Below are positions 43,799 to 55,410 of a DNA stretch of 64,000 bases, in pieces; the first letter of the stretch is position 1, and every line of letters starts with the position of its first letter. Both the position numbers and the translations under genes were made by a program. Origin of the DNA: Typhlomys cinereus (Eukaryota > Chordata > Mammalia > Rodentia > Platacanthomyidae). Under the pieces are notes generated by a model. It saw only the letters and a program-made list of their open reading frames with translations. It searched no databases and was not told the origin of the DNA. The stretch spans positions 628,534 through 692,533 of the forward strand of contig JALPQD010000412.1 of the NCBI GenBank assembly GCA_023101885.1, written 5' to 3'.

Positions 43799-45150
43799 AA
43801 AAGTCCTCTCTCCTGAAACCTCACATGCAGGTCTTTTGAGGTGAGAAGGGTGATTTCCGTTGTTTTACAATATCGCTGTGTGTGAATTGCCCAAGCGAGG
43901 AAGGTTATAACTGTGGATAGTGGTATTTTTTATCTGTCACTTGGGAGGCTAAGACTAAGTTTCATTTGATCTGTCCATTTGGGCCCTTTGCTAGTGGGAA
44001 GGAGTAAGCCCACCCTCCCATACTGCTCCTGGATTAGACACCCTGGGTGAGTGAGCCAGGGCTGCAGAGCCCATGTGGCTCTGATAAATTTTATTTCAAG
44101 AGACAGGGGCTTTCCCAGCAGCTGCCTCGCTGGATATCCATCCTAGTGAAGCTGCTTACATTATTATTATTATTTTTTTTTTTTTTTAACAATGCTTGTC
44201 TAAGACGTGAGTTTCTTGCTGCTTGGAGCGGGTCTGAAGGGGAGTAGGAAGCCACTTGGCAGCAGAGATGTCGCACTGAACCTCCCCCTGTGTCCTGGAG
44301 CTGTGCCCAGATACCAACCTACAAGGAAAAGGTCTCAAGAGGGAACTCCCACTCTGAGGCCTTCAAGGACTGTCCCCCTGAGCTTGACCCACCCCCACCT
44401 TTTTAGAGGTGCCGGCACAGGAGCTTTGCAGAGTCCTCTGGGAGGTTTTCGTGAAGCCCCTTCTCCTCTGGTCAACTGTCTGTCCCTGCTTTTCTGTCCA
44501 TCAGTCAGCGAGAAAATTGCTCTATACATGAAACTGTCTTTAAAAGGTGCCCTGGGTTCTGTCTGGACCGTGCGCAGTGTTTCCTTCTTCCTGTTGCCTC
44601 CCGGGCCGAGACAAGAACCTGCAGTGGGTGTCAAGAGAGCCTGTCAGGAGGCTTCCTGGCGTCATCCTACAGCAGGATGAGTGAGCAGTGTTTCCAGACT
44701 TCTTTCTAGAGTTTCCAGGAGCTTCCAGAAGTCCCTGCAAGATCCACACCTGCTTTTGGGAGTTGCCTGTCCTGGCCACGCCTTCTCCGTTGCATTGGAG
44801 ACACGAGTGCCTGGAATAGTGATTCAGGGGGCAGCGGGGCAGACACTGGTCTCCCCTGGACTGTCGTAAGACCCTCATTAGACGTGGATCCCAAGGTTCG
44901 CGTGATATGTGATATCGGTCTGCAGACTCCGCCCACCGCCCCGGGGGATGGAGCTGAATTATGCATGGACACAGGCTTTCTGCGCTACAGTTTTCCCACC
45001 AGAGCGCAAAACACGGCCAGGGCTCCACACCCTGCAGAGGCCAGTGGCAGTGTGATCGCAAAGCAGGTTCCTGCAGAGGGTCGTCAGCCCGGCAGGGACA
45101 GAGGTGGGAAGTGGGCACGTCGGGTGTGCCCTCATCTGAGCTTTATTTCC
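43799..45150. other. Intron sequence, no recognised gene
   Basis: A TTA repeat and T run lie at 44159-44187. 44280-45120 is GC-richer and has overlapping open frames up to 192 codons (minus, 45118-44540). These have no recognisable domains or splice context, and I treat them as chance. Confidence 0.4.
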
Positions 45151-45157
45151 TTGAGGG

Positions 45158-45191
45158 GGGAGGGAGGGAGAGAGAGAGAGATGGCGAAAGG

Positions 45192-45228
<37 letters not shown>

Positions 45229-45292
45229 GAAAAGGAAGGGGAAGACAAAGAAAGAGATGGAGAAGGAAGAGAGAGAGAGAGAGATCTCAAAA
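45158..45292. repeat. (GA)n-rich simple repeat
   Basis: Long runs of GAGAGA with AAGG interruptions; the purest stretch is about 45196-45225. Confidence 0.9.
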
Positions 45293-45467
45293 GTTTAAAT
45301 ATCAAAACATCAGCTTTCGAAACAAAGAAAAGCAAGAAGGAAACAAACAAAAAAGCCAGAAATGCCAATTTTAACTCTTTTTTTTCTGGTCCTCCACCCT
45401 GAGCTCCAGTGAATGATACTGTGACTCCTACTTCATGATGCTGCCGCTTCCTTTTCTTCGTGTGTTT

Positions 45468-45773
45468 TCTACATTTTTATGTTTCTTAAAAATTTTTATT
45501 ATTTATGCAATTGTGAGTGTATGCGTGTGTGTATGTGTGTGTGTGTGTAGAACCATGGACGAATTCGGGTACCATCATGGACGCCTCCACCTCCTTGTTT
45601 ACTCTGCCCGGGGATACACAGGCTCCGCCCTACCAGGACCAGAAACGCAGGCCGCCCCCGCTTCCGCCTGGCGTCTATACGTAGGGTCTAGAATCCGAAC
45701 TCAGGACCTTCCACCTGCAAGGCAGAGGTTTAAAACCTGAGCCTCCTCTCCAGTCCTCTACATTTTTATGTTT
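45468..45773 (-). mobile_element. Young B2-superfamily SINE, antisense, perfect TSD
   Basis: The element occupies 45485-45756 between exact 17-bp duplications TCTACATTTTTATGTTT at 45468-45484 and 45757-45773. The head, GC-rich body and short TG tail match the other young copies. Confidence 0.95.
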
Positions 45774-46029
45774 ATTCCAGTTTTATTTCCCTACTTTCTT
45801 GCTCCAGTAAAATGGAGCAGAGAAAAATTACTTCCTGTACTGGGGTGACCACAAGACCACTCTACACAGAGACAACTCATAAAAACAACATACACTTTGA
45901 ATAATGTTAGCTAATAGTATCAGTTGAAAAACGCACACATGTGCTATGTAGCCTGTTTCTAGGTTTCTTTAAATTCCTCTCATGTATCGGATGTTGCGGC
46001 TACCAAATGCCAACCTTTTTCTTTGGCGT

Positions 46030-46288
46030 ATGTGTGTGTATGCGTGTGTGTATACCAAAGGGCACTAAAGTTGTGTGTGCCTGTGGAGGCCCAAGGGGTA
46101 ACATTGAAAAATCCTGGATTGCTCTACCTTCTTTTCTCTGGGATTTCCCAGACTCTGCCATCTAGGGCTAGAATTACAGACCTCCACCGTTTCTGTCCAG
46201 CAATTTTATGTGGTATCTGGGAATCCGAACTCAGATCCTTTTGCTTGTGAGGAAAAGGCTTTAACCCTTGAGCCATCTCCCCAGCCCC
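46030..46288 (-). mobile_element. B2-superfamily SINE, older subfamily, antisense
   Basis: A GT-rich tail, body block GCCTGTGGAGGCCCAAGGGG, and an antisense head GGGAATCCGAACTCAGATCC ending CCAGCCCC at 46288. Confidence 0.9.
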
Positions 46289-46375
46289 CAAAATGTCAGT
46301 TCTTGGGATATAACAGACCTGCATGAAGCAACTTCCATGTAAAATGCCATATTCAAAATTGGGGTATTTGCCAAG

Positions 46376-46378
<3 letters not shown>

Positions 46379-46431
<53 letters not shown>
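46379..46431. repeat. (GA)n microsatellite upstream of exon C
   Basis: About 26 GA repeats, ending 145 bp before exon C. Confidence 0.95.
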
Positions 46432-46434
<3 letters not shown>

Positions 46435-46575
46435 CTAGTTTCAGTCCCCAGTATAAAGAAACAGAGTGAAAGAAAGGAAAAGAAAGAAAATTTGGATATT
46501 TACGGTTTATCTTGCTACCAAGTCTAGTTCTCTCCAGATATCATCAGTAGTTATTTTCTTTTCATCAATTATCAG

Positions 46576-46663
46576 GTGATAACCAAGAAGGAAGACTCCT
46601 TCAATGCCTGGAACTCCTGTCTGCACCATGTGGCTTCCCTGGCTCTGGCATACACTCACCGAG
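46576..46663 (+). CDS. ACOXL: ACOXL internal exon C (88 bp)
   Basis: The exon starts in phase 0 after TTATCAG and reads [20 protein letters not shown] followed by SLALAYTHR. It ends with a single G before GTAAGG, a strong donor. That G joins TT of exon D to make valine. The AWN motif and the following helix are typical of the C-terminal acyl-CoA oxidase domain, where AWN sits in a conserved helix pair. The acceptor has only a moderate pyrimidine tract (CTTTTCATCAATTATCAG). The reading frame is clean. Neighbouring repeats (SINE at 46030, GA microsatellite at 46379) lie just upstream and could vary between individuals without touching the splice site. Confidence 0.9.
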
Positions 46664-46996
46664 GTAAGGCGGTTCTTGCCAATAGTTGGTTCTCCCAGCT
46701 GACTAGGAACAACAGTAAGCAGATGATGCCAACAAAGCCTGCCAGGAGCTGGTCACCTAGGACAACCTGACCACTGCAAAGGCACCAGACAGCAGCCAGC
46801 TTGCAAAGCGCCAGCCCCTCAGAAGTAATCCTCTACCCCACAATCACTGGCGCCCCTGAGAAAACGACTGGGGTGGGGCGCGCATGCACGGGAGAAGCAG
46901 GAGTGGTAACAAGGCTACTCTTTGAAGAGTTCTGAGCACAGAACTACTTAAACCTAGTTGTCGAGTCGGCAAGAAATTTAGTCAATCTCTTCAGAT
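46664..46996. other. Intron start after exon C, no recognised features
   Basis: Nothing named. A CpG-bearing GGGGCGCGCATGCACGG patch lies at 46875-46891. Confidence 0.4.
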
Positions 46997-47206
46997 CAGT
47001 GATTGTCAGCCAAGGGCAGTTTTTTCCTTAAGGGAATATTTGACAATGTTTGGGGTTTATCTGATAGGGTGGAGGGGCAGTGTTATGGTGGGTAGTGGGT
47101 AGAAGTCAAGTATGCTACCAAATGTCTTTCAGGACATGAGCTACTCCCTAGTAGCAAAGAGCTGTCTACTCCAGTGTGTCACTAATACTGAGATTGAGAA
47201 ACCTAA
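46997..47206 (+). mobile_element. MER5A (hAT-Charlie) DNA transposon
   Basis: Starts CAGTGATTGTCAGCCAAGGG (for the usual CAGTGGTTCTCAA end), continues TTTGACAATGTTTGGGGTTT and AGTGGGTAGAAGTCAAGTAT, and ends GAGATTGAGAAACC. The order and length fit MER5A. Confidence 0.85.
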
Positions 47207-48510
47207 ATGTCTATTTTAGCCTAAAAAAGATAAAAAATAACCCAAGAAAATGAAACAGTAAGTACTAAGATCCATGACAGACAGTCACTGCAATCGCCAT
47301 TTGAAATCTTAAGAATCCTTGTCTTATTCACAGTGTGACCTTGGGGAAGGTCTTTCTACATAGGGAAAAGTCTTAGAAAGGTTAGAAAGACTAGACTCTC
47401 ACTGAGCCTGCTTCCTGTACGGGGTTGTCCATCATACTTAATTGTTATTGTTAGCTGTGGAGAGGGGGGCCAAGTTTGGACACCACGGTAGCTGTATGAG
47501 CCCAGCTCCTGCTGCTTCCTAGGTGATATCTCAAGGGGTGGAATTCTTCAGAGGATTTGCTGAGATCCTATGAACAGCAACACAAAAATTTCTGTAGCTA
47601 ACCCGGCCTCTCAGCCTGCCCCCTCCCTGACCAGGAAGTTCCAAAGAGCAAAGTGCCGCAGGATTCCGGGCCATGTTGTGACGGCTGCAGGAGCGCCCCT
47701 CACCTGCACTACGAGAAGGGCTCTTGAAGCTGGTGTGGGCTCCCTCCTTCCCTCTGGGGACAACTCTGGGGACTCTGCGTGCTTGGGCGAGCGTCAGAGC
47801 GCAGGAATAGGATGTACCGTTTCTTTGTGGGAACAGGAAGTAGACAGCCCGTGAGCATCATCTCAGGGTGGGTTCTGCACACAGTGACCACACCCTGGAA
47901 TACCCCAGAGCTGCATCAGCCTCTAATTCAGATTGAATTCTACCCGGGATGCAGAGGAGGAACAAGGAGCGTGATGGGGAGGACGGGGGACAGACGGGCA
48001 ACTTCCCACCCCTACAAGTTAGTAATATACAGGATTGGGGTCCCTTGTTTGCAGATGGAGAAACTTTATCTGTATACCCGCAGTATACTGGCCTCGGGGA
48101 AATCGATTCATGTTAACCGAACTTGGGAAGGACTGATACATAAGCCAGATTGTCAGTTTATTCATCAAGTCAAAATCCAACTGGCGAATCATCTGCACAT
48201 TCCATCTCTCCCATGGGCAGTGCTCCACGTGGAATTAAGTTGTAATTTGGGGGGGCACAGTAGGTCACGCCATCTGTGAAGCTCATGCCCTCAGGCCTGA
48301 CTGCAGACCTCAGGGTCCACTGCCGCCCACCACAGCTCCTGCTGTCCACATCCCTAGTCTTGGTGCCTTAGACTCCAGACTCATCCACGAAGAAATGGAT
48401 GCAAACCTACCTTCATAGACTGGAGGGTTATTTTTCATACGTCTTCATTAGGCTGAGACTTGTAAGAGAATGAAACAGTTCCCAAGCACAATCGAAAGCA
48501 AATATGTCCT
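47207..48510. other. Intron sequence, no recognised features
   Basis: No repeat named. 47600-48000 is GC-richer with open frames up to 166 codons (47779-48279) but no splice or domain support. Confidence 0.4.
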
Positions 48511-48514
48511 CATG

Positions 48515-48515
48515 T

Positions 48516-48559
<44 letters not shown>

Positions 48560-49225
48560 ACATGCCTATACTCGCACATGCCTATACTCGCACATGCGAG
48601 GGTCAGAGAAGCATGTCAGGTATTTTCCTCTGTTACGCTCTTCCGTATTCCCTTCAGATAGGACCTCTCACTGAATCTGGAATGTGTTCGTTTGTCTAGG
48701 CTGGATGCTCCCAGGGTCCACCTGTCTCTGCTCTCCAGTGCTAGGATATAGGCACATGCAACCATATTTTGCTTTTATGTGGGAACTAGGGATTTGAACT
48801 CAGGTCCTTATACTTGTGCAGTGCCACAGTTTGAAATGTGAGTTGTCCCCCAGAGGCTCGTATATTTGAATCTTTAGTCGTTTGGGAAGGTCACGGCCTC
48901 TTTAAGAGGTGGAACCTTGCTAGAAGAAGGAACGTTACTTGAGGCTGATTAGCCCCGCTCTGCTTCCAGGAGAAGCCAGCTCTTGCAGTTTGCAGCCTCA
49001 GACTCCATGATAAACCTGATTTAAGCCTCTTCCAGCTTCTGCCAGCCAGCTGTGACTTTCCTGTCATAAAGGACAGCATCTCCCCTCTGGAACCATAAAC
49101 TGAATTAGTCTCTCTTTCTTCCTTAAGTTGCTTGAGTCTGAGCGGTGTCTCACAGCGACAGAGAAGAGTAACCAGCACATGCCAGCAAATGTGCTTATCC
49201 ACTGCGCCATCTCCAAGTGCACGTC
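48515..49225 (-). mobile_element. Old SINE (antisense) split by a MaLR LTR
   Basis: The SINE runs from a TG microsatellite (48521-48558) through an antisense head GGGATTTGAACTCAGGTCCT to about 48826. It resumes at about 49186 with ATGTGCTTATCCACTGCGCC. The interruption is an LTR. Confidence 0.7.
48827..49185 (+). mobile_element. MaLR-like LTR inserted in a SINE
   Basis: ACAGTTTGAAATGTGAGTTG, CCTCTTTAAGAGGTGGAACC and TTCCTTAAGTTGCTTGAGTC follow rodent MaLR LTR order. About 360 bp, with no internal region. Edges are estimated. Confidence 0.6.
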
Positions 49226-49689
49226 CCAAGCCTCTTGTCCAAACTAACTTTTGCTGGTCTCCTTCTTGGGGTAAGGAGGCCTAGGTTCTGGGACTCTTCC
49301 CTCTGGACCCCTGTGTGCTGACCAGCCTGGGATATACAGACAATCATGTCTCCAGATGAAAAGTTCCCAAATATTCAGAGACGTGAGTATGCTTGAGAAA
49401 TGGAAGGCAAAGCTTTACCGTGTCCTCACCTTGGAACCATATGTGATGCTTCCAATAATGCAGCCTGTTTGCTACAAGCACCGTGGCGCTTAGTGGGGCT
49501 GTAGAATCCAGCATCTGGGTTCATGCGTGACTTTCCTTCTACCAGTTTTGTGGGTCACCCAACTTCTCTGAGCTTCGGTGTGTTTCATTTACAGAACAGT
49601 ATTTTTTACCCCATAAGATCGTTGCAATGGTAAGGTAAGATGGTCTTCTGAAGTCTCCATCTTAGCGTCTCACTCATACTGTTTAATAA
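49226..49689. other. Intron sequence, no recognised features
   Basis: Nothing named. Confidence 0.4.
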
Positions 49690-50352
49690 TGTACACACAC
49701 ACGTGTGTATGTGTGCAATGTGTGTGCAGTATGTACAAGAGGGACTTATATCCCTGTGCCTAAGGAGGCCCAAGGGTGACTTTTACTCTGGGGGTTTCCC
49801 AGGCTGTGCCTTGCAGGGTCAGAGTTATAGGTCACTGCCATTTCCACCTGGCATTTTTACATGGGACCTGGGGACTCAGCTCCTGTCATAGTTAGATATC
49901 TTTTCCGGCTCGACAACTGAGTGCTGAACTCCAGACACATTTGTGAAGAATGAATAGTTGAGTTGGGCCCTGAGCAAACCTGCAGGAGATTGTCTGATTG
50001 ATGGGGAAGCTCTGCCCCTGGTGGGTGGGACTAGATACTGGGCAGGTGAACAAGACCGAGGGAACTAGTTAAGAAAGTCCGCATCCTTGGCGCACTTGAC
50101 CAGACATGCTGGTCTGGCAAGTAAGGATTGTCCCTCTCAGCAGTCCTTTGGGTATGTAGATATGGTGTGGCTAGTTCTCTCGGTAACTGGATTAAGAATG
50201 TAACCTGGACTCTTATAGCAGAAAGTAAAACCCCTTGTCCCCTAGAAGCCATTTGGTTGTGAATTTATCAGCAACAGGCAGAATAACTGCTACAGGTAGG
50301 TCCTTTTGCTTGCAAAGCGCACTTTTTAGCTGCTGAGTCATCTCCCCAGCCC
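49690..50352 (-). mobile_element. B2-superfamily SINE (antisense) split by an ORR1-like LTR
   Basis: SINE tail and body occupy 49690-49883 (GGAGGCCCAAGGGTGACTTT). Its head resumes at about 50297-50352 (GTCCTTTTGCTTGCAAAGCG, ending CCAGCCC). Together they make one SINE of normal length. Confidence 0.85.
49884..50294 (+). mobile_element. ORR1-like solo LTR inserted in a SINE
   Basis: It starts TGTCATAGTTAGATATC and ends AATAACTGCTACA, with TG...CA borders as expected for an LTR. Blocks GCATCCTTGGCGCACTTGAC and TGGTCTGGCAAGTAAGGATT match the copies at 20465 and 51979. No internal retroviral region is present. Confidence 0.8.
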
Positions 50353-51978
50353 TTTAATCGCTATTCTATGAAAACCTTAGTTTCTAAGGCCAAAATGGTC
50401 CTGCTCCTTAAGAGGAAGACAAAGAAGATTGACCTAAGTCAAGTCTCAATGTAGGAGGTCTTAACGCCAGGAGGAAACGTCTAGATTCCAGATGTTTCCC
50501 AGCACACAAAAAATTCAATCTGTTCTGAACCTTTGATTGACTAGTGACCAAAGAAACAAAAGTACTTATTTTCGGGAAATTCACCTCAGGATCAAAGACA
50601 GATTAAAAAAAAAATTGTATGTGTAAAGCGAGAGAAGAATAATTAAGAATGAGTCCAGTGCCAGCATTTGAAAGCCTGGGAATAATTTGAAAGAAAGAAC
50701 TCCATCTACAGTGGGAAGTTCACACAGATACATGGCGGGTCCCCAGGATATAACAGCACTGAGCCTGCGCCAGCCGGGAAGGTCCAACCAAAGTGGTCGT
50801 TGCATTGGAATCGCATGCTGCCCTACAGCCGAGGTCTCCAGGGCGTGTGAGAGGAACTGCAGGGTCCATCTGTCTTTGCCAACCTGCCCCGGTGTTATCT
50901 GCAGAGGCTGTCAAAGGAAGAACACGCAGAGTGGAAAATGGCATCTGTCCGTTAGAACTAAAAACCATAACGTCACCCCGGATGAAAATGAACGCGGAAC
51001 TGAGCCAGTTTTATTAGGAACAAATGGAAAAAGCCTTCTGGCATCCGTACCCGTTTGTCACCTGAAGACAAGGGAAAAATCGTCCTGGAAATAAAAATGT
51101 TAAGCAGTCTCCAGTGGTTTGTCTGGTGGATGGAACATTGCAATGATAAATTGATATTTTCTCTGTGATACACATTTTTGTGCTGCCCTAGAAATAGCAG
51201 CTCTGAAGCCCGCCAGTGTCTGGGCTCCTAAGGGTACACCAACTCCTAGGCAAAACAGAAGAAACTAAGCACTTTCGTTAAAGGAACGCACCCAGGCTTC
51301 TGCAGTTCAGCACAGAGCCGTCTCTGGCTTCTCCCTCATAATTGGGGAGCATCGTGTAGCAGGAACCCCCTTCTGTGGCTCTTAACAAACCGCCTAATAA
51401 TTTTGAATGTTCACATTAAGAGCAGGTTGTAATTATAATTAGAACATGTAACGCTGTTCGTCTCAGCCCACTGAGGATTAATTTCAGACTTCTCTCAAGG
51501 ATGCCTGTGTTTTGAAATGAGACTTTCTTTGTTAATAAAAACACCATCACATGCATTATTAAAACATTATTTCTGTATTTTGCCCATTAGTGCTTGTTCC
51601 AATATTCTTCATGGGCTTCATCTTTTCCTCCCAATTGTTCGTGAAGTTATTCTTTATGTAAATCATATTCACCTTGGTTTAGTTTGATCTTCATCGTCTA
51701 TGAAATTCTGAATATGCGCTTATCACCGTCCTCATGTGTGTTAATATTCGACGCCAGTACTTCAGCTGAGGAGGCCTGGTGATTCTGAACACTTGCTGCT
51801 CTTTTACACAAGTAACCAAGTCCTATGTCTCCGAGTCCTCTCTGCTAAAGAACAATCCTTCCAACCGGAAATTGAACCTCAACTTATCTCGTTCCTTGAA
51901 GAATGGCCTTGCAGGGCACGCAACTTTGCTAAATTGGATTTAATTTAATGGCTCTTTGTAAAATCAAACAAACATAGC
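50353..51978. other. Repeat-poor intron sequence, possible conserved noncoding DNA
   Basis: No repeat recognised. 51300-51760 is AT-rich with several TAAT cores (TTGTAATTATAATTAGAACA at 51427) like homeodomain sites. That it is a regulatory element is inference. Confidence 0.35.
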
Positions 51979-52402
51979 GTCATAGTTAGGCACAGGTGTC
52001 AACTTGACAGTTGAGGGTTTGAGCTCTAAGCACATTTGTGGAGAATTAGTAGTTGAGTTAAGCCCAGAGCAAACCTGCAAGAGATTGTCTAGCTGATGGG
52101 GAATGTCTAGCCCATGGTGAGTAGGATTAGGCCCTGGAATAAATCACAGAGAGCTGGTTGAGAGAGTTGGCATCCTTCTGTATACTTGGCCAAACATACT
52201 GGTCTGGCAAGTAAGGATTGTCCATCTCTCAGCCGTTATGTGGTGATGGTGTGGCCAGTTCCCTCGGCCCTGACGTTGGTGTGAGCTCTCCTGTCAAGCT
52301 GGACTAAGAACTGTAACCAGTAATCATAAGAGAAAATAAGCCCTTTGTTCCCTTATGCCATTTGATGTCATTTATCAGCAACCATGCAGGCTGACTGCAA
52401 CA
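51979..52402 (+). mobile_element. ORR1-like solo LTR, best-preserved copy
   Basis: About 424 bp, from GTCATAGTTAGGCACAGGTG through GTCAACTTGACAGTTGAGGG to GCTGACTGCAACA. It has an AAAATAAGCCCTTTGTTCCC poly(A)-signal region near the end. No internal sequence follows. Confidence 0.8.
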
Positions 52403-52729
52403 CATTAGAAAAGAGGAAGTTTAAGAACAGAGGTAGAATAGAAGTATTGTGACTTCGACGCTAGCCTGTGTTACCTTGTCAAAAAACAAAACAAAAAGAA
52501 AAGCAAAAATGAACCAAAAGGCCCTGCAGACTTCCAGTATCATGTAATGTTTCCGGCCTCTCAGTTTTGACATGGCAGTCCCTAGAGAACCTGCCACACT
52601 CTTCTTACAGTGTGGTCACTTGCAATGTGCTTTTGCCACTTGTGAGAGATGGCCACATTGCATTGGGAAGAGAGAAAGAAAGAAAAGGTGAAGGCTTGCT
52701 CCTGAGTCCTTGTTTTGAGAACGTGCTAA

Positions 52730-53120
52730 GGGGCTAGGATAGGGCTCAGTCAGTAAAATGCCTGCCATGTATAGATGAGAACCTGTGTTCTGATCCCCGC
52801 AACCCCAGAACAAAGTCTGGCTGTGCAGTTTGCATCCTTTCAAAACACAGGCTTCCTTGAGAGAAGCTTTAAATTAATTCTCAGAAAGGGGTGGGGAGGT
52901 GGTTGACATGAGGCCGGAGGATCACGGGAACTCACTGGCCAGCCAGTCTAGTCAATCAGTGAGCTTCAGATTTAGCTAGAGAACCTGTATCCAAACAAAC
53001 AAACAAACAAACAAACACACAAACAAACAAGTAAAAACCAGATGGAGAGGCAATGAGGACTGCCCAACACCCAGCATGAAACTCTGGTCTCTACGGTTAC
53101 ATGCACGTACAACTTATATT
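52730..53120 (+). mobile_element. B4-like composite SINE with (CAAA)n
   Basis: A tRNA-like head (GGGGCTAGGATAGGGCTCAG), a B1-like middle, and a CAAA microsatellite (52992-53030) in place of the usual A-rich tail. Confidence 0.65.
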
Positions 53121-53174
53121 GTACATGTGGACATGTATACACTCATAAACCACACATGGACATCACAAATAAAG

Positions 53175-53450
53175 TTTGAGGGAGACGGCTCAGTCGACTT
53201 GAGTTCAAGTCCCACAACCCACATGAGAGCTAGGCACAGCCATTTACAATTGTGACTCCAACCCTGGGAGGGGCGGGCATACAGTATCTCTGGGGTTTTC
53301 TGGCTGACGGCCGAGCTCCATGTCCAGCGAGAAACTCTGGAATCAGGCAGAGAGAGAGAGAGCAGATCACCCAGTACTGTCCTCTGTCTTCTTCCTATAC
53401 ATGTTGCATGCACACACACGTGCCCATGCGTACGCACACACACTCACATG
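53175..53450 (+). mobile_element. B2-superfamily SINE, older, with CA-rich tail
   Basis: Head GGGAGACGGCTCAGTCGACT with a B box near TGAGTTCAAGTCCC, a diverged body, and a CA-rich tail (53410-53445). Confidence 0.7.
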
Positions 53451-55035
53451 CAAAAGGAAGAAAAAGAGAAGAGCAGGATTTAGCAGTTGCACTCGACTCA
53501 GCCGGTCAGGCCACTTACATTGGAGCTCTCTGGTTCAACTGCAGAGATCCCAGTAGTTCTTATCTGCAGAGCTGCCGCTTCATGCCCAGGCCATGATGAA
53601 TAGCTGGCAGCTCCAGTCTATTTCATCTGCACAGCTGCTCACGAAGTCCACTAAGGAAAGCGAGGCACATGGCGCTTATGTAAGTTGCTCAGTCCACACA
53701 GTTACAAGGGACAGAAGGAAAATTCAAATCCCATCAGACTGCTGCTCTCTTACCTCCAGGGCAGGGTCCGGAGTGCGTGATTCGCCTGAGCCTGGTAGCT
53801 GGGTCCCACTAAGAAATGTCTGCCCTCTACCTTGCAATTGTATTTTGACTTCTTCACTTCCCACTGTGTGATTTAAAAGTTGTACTTCCAAGGTGAACTG
53901 TTCAGATGTGTTCAGCATCCTGAGTTGAGTTTATATCTTTGGACATACAAGATAAGTGTCTGTGTTAATGGGAAGGAAATGTTAAAAAAAAAAAAAAGCA
54001 AAGCAAAACAAGTCAGAAAATCAATGTTATGGAGTAACTAAGTATTCTTAGTTTTCCATCAGGCTTAAGAATAAGATCTTCTGAGTGATCAATAAAAATA
54101 GAACTGTAGGAGGTCTTGTCTTACCATAGCAACTCTGAATATGATGTTGTATTAAAAAATATTATCCCATACTGGATATTGTAAAGTTAAACATATTTGT
54201 AATGATCATAAATTTTAACTTTGGTTTTAAAGGACAGCATGTTCTAATCTCAAAAACATTTAGCAAATAACCTTTGAGTTCCCATGAGCCACCCACACAA
54301 AAACCAAAACGAACTACAGGAAAAAAAAAAAAACACATAGAAAAAGCAACTGTCTGTTGACAACCAGATTTTCTTTCAGCTCTTGAGTTTTTGTCTATAA
54401 ATAATCCGTGTGTTTCAAATCTGACCATCTTCTTCAACGGTACAGAATCGGTTTAGTGTGTCTTAAAACCAAGAATTAAATGTGTAAATCATGAACTATT
54501 AAGTTTTTAGAGGGGAGATGTTGAAGAGACATGTTCTTTAGATAGCAAAAGTGTCAAAATGAAACATTAAGATGATGTGCTCTTTCTTCAGAGCATCTGT
54601 TTATCTTTTGTGAAATCTCAAGCTTGATAAATCACCAGAGATAAAAACATCATTTTTAACTTATCACAGATCCCAAATGCCAGGAGGAAAAACAGTGCTG
54701 TGTCTTCTCTCCGTGAATTTACCTCTCTCCTTGTGGATGACTTATGGGATTTTATTTGCAGAGAAAACATAATGCTCTATTAACTGGAAAATGATGACTT
54801 TTGCTCAGAAACATGAGAACTGAAGGTATGGGGGGAGACTTTCATCCTCACAATCATTAGTAAGGTTAATTTCTGCTTGAAGAGGTTGATGTCTGCTTAA
54901 AGAGGCATAGAGCGTTAGATGGTGAAAAAAATCACAAGATAAGACAAAGTGAGTTTTTAACCATTATTTCACCTTCATTCTATGATGTTCAAATCTCTGA
55001 GTGGGTAAATTGAATGGCCAATCAATACTTAAAAG
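53451..55035. other. Repeat-poor intron sequence
   Basis: No repeat or exon recognised. A runs lie at 53985 and 54320. 54560-54830 looks like ordinary unique DNA with AT-rich motifs; possible conserved noncoding DNA, untested. Confidence 0.35.
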
Positions 55036-55039
55036 GGAA

Positions 55040-55130
55040 AAAAATATCCATTTATTATATATTTTATATTGTGCATACACATACATATATTCATAATATA
55101 TTTACATACACACACATATATATATATACA
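55040..55130. repeat. AT/CA-rich simple sequence
   Basis: Alternating TATA and ACAC dinucleotides. Confidence 0.75.
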
Positions 55131-55175
55131 TTTGCATCTGGAAATCATTCCGATTTCCAAGAAATTCGCACAAAT

Positions 55176-55410
55176 TCTATTTGTTTTTATTTTTTTGCAT
55201 GTGTACATGTAGGCGTATGTAGTAGGCCAAGGATAACGTCGGGGATCATTCCAGATTGCTCTACCTCTTTATTGCTTTGTTCTGGGGTTTCCAGGCTCCA
55301 TCTGCAGGATCAGAAGTGTAAGCCAATACTATATCCACCCAAGGGATCTGAACTCAGGTCCTTTAAGCCTATAAGACAAAGGCTTTAACCACTGAGCCAT
55401 CTCTCCAGCG
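55176..55410 (-). mobile_element. B2-superfamily SINE, older subfamily, antisense
   Basis: T-rich 3' end, body block TTATTGCTTTGTTCTGGGGT, antisense head GGGATCTGAACTCAGGTCCT and GAGCCATCTCTCCAGCGCC. Confidence 0.85.

Noticed and set aside
44540..45118. 192-codon open frame on the minus strand
   Set aside because: No recognisable domain, no splice-site or promoter context, low-complexity composition; it lies in a GC-richer stretch where stops are rare and other frames are also open.
47779..48279. 166-codon open frame on the + strand
   Set aside because: No domain or exon borders recognised and no supporting neighbouring exons.
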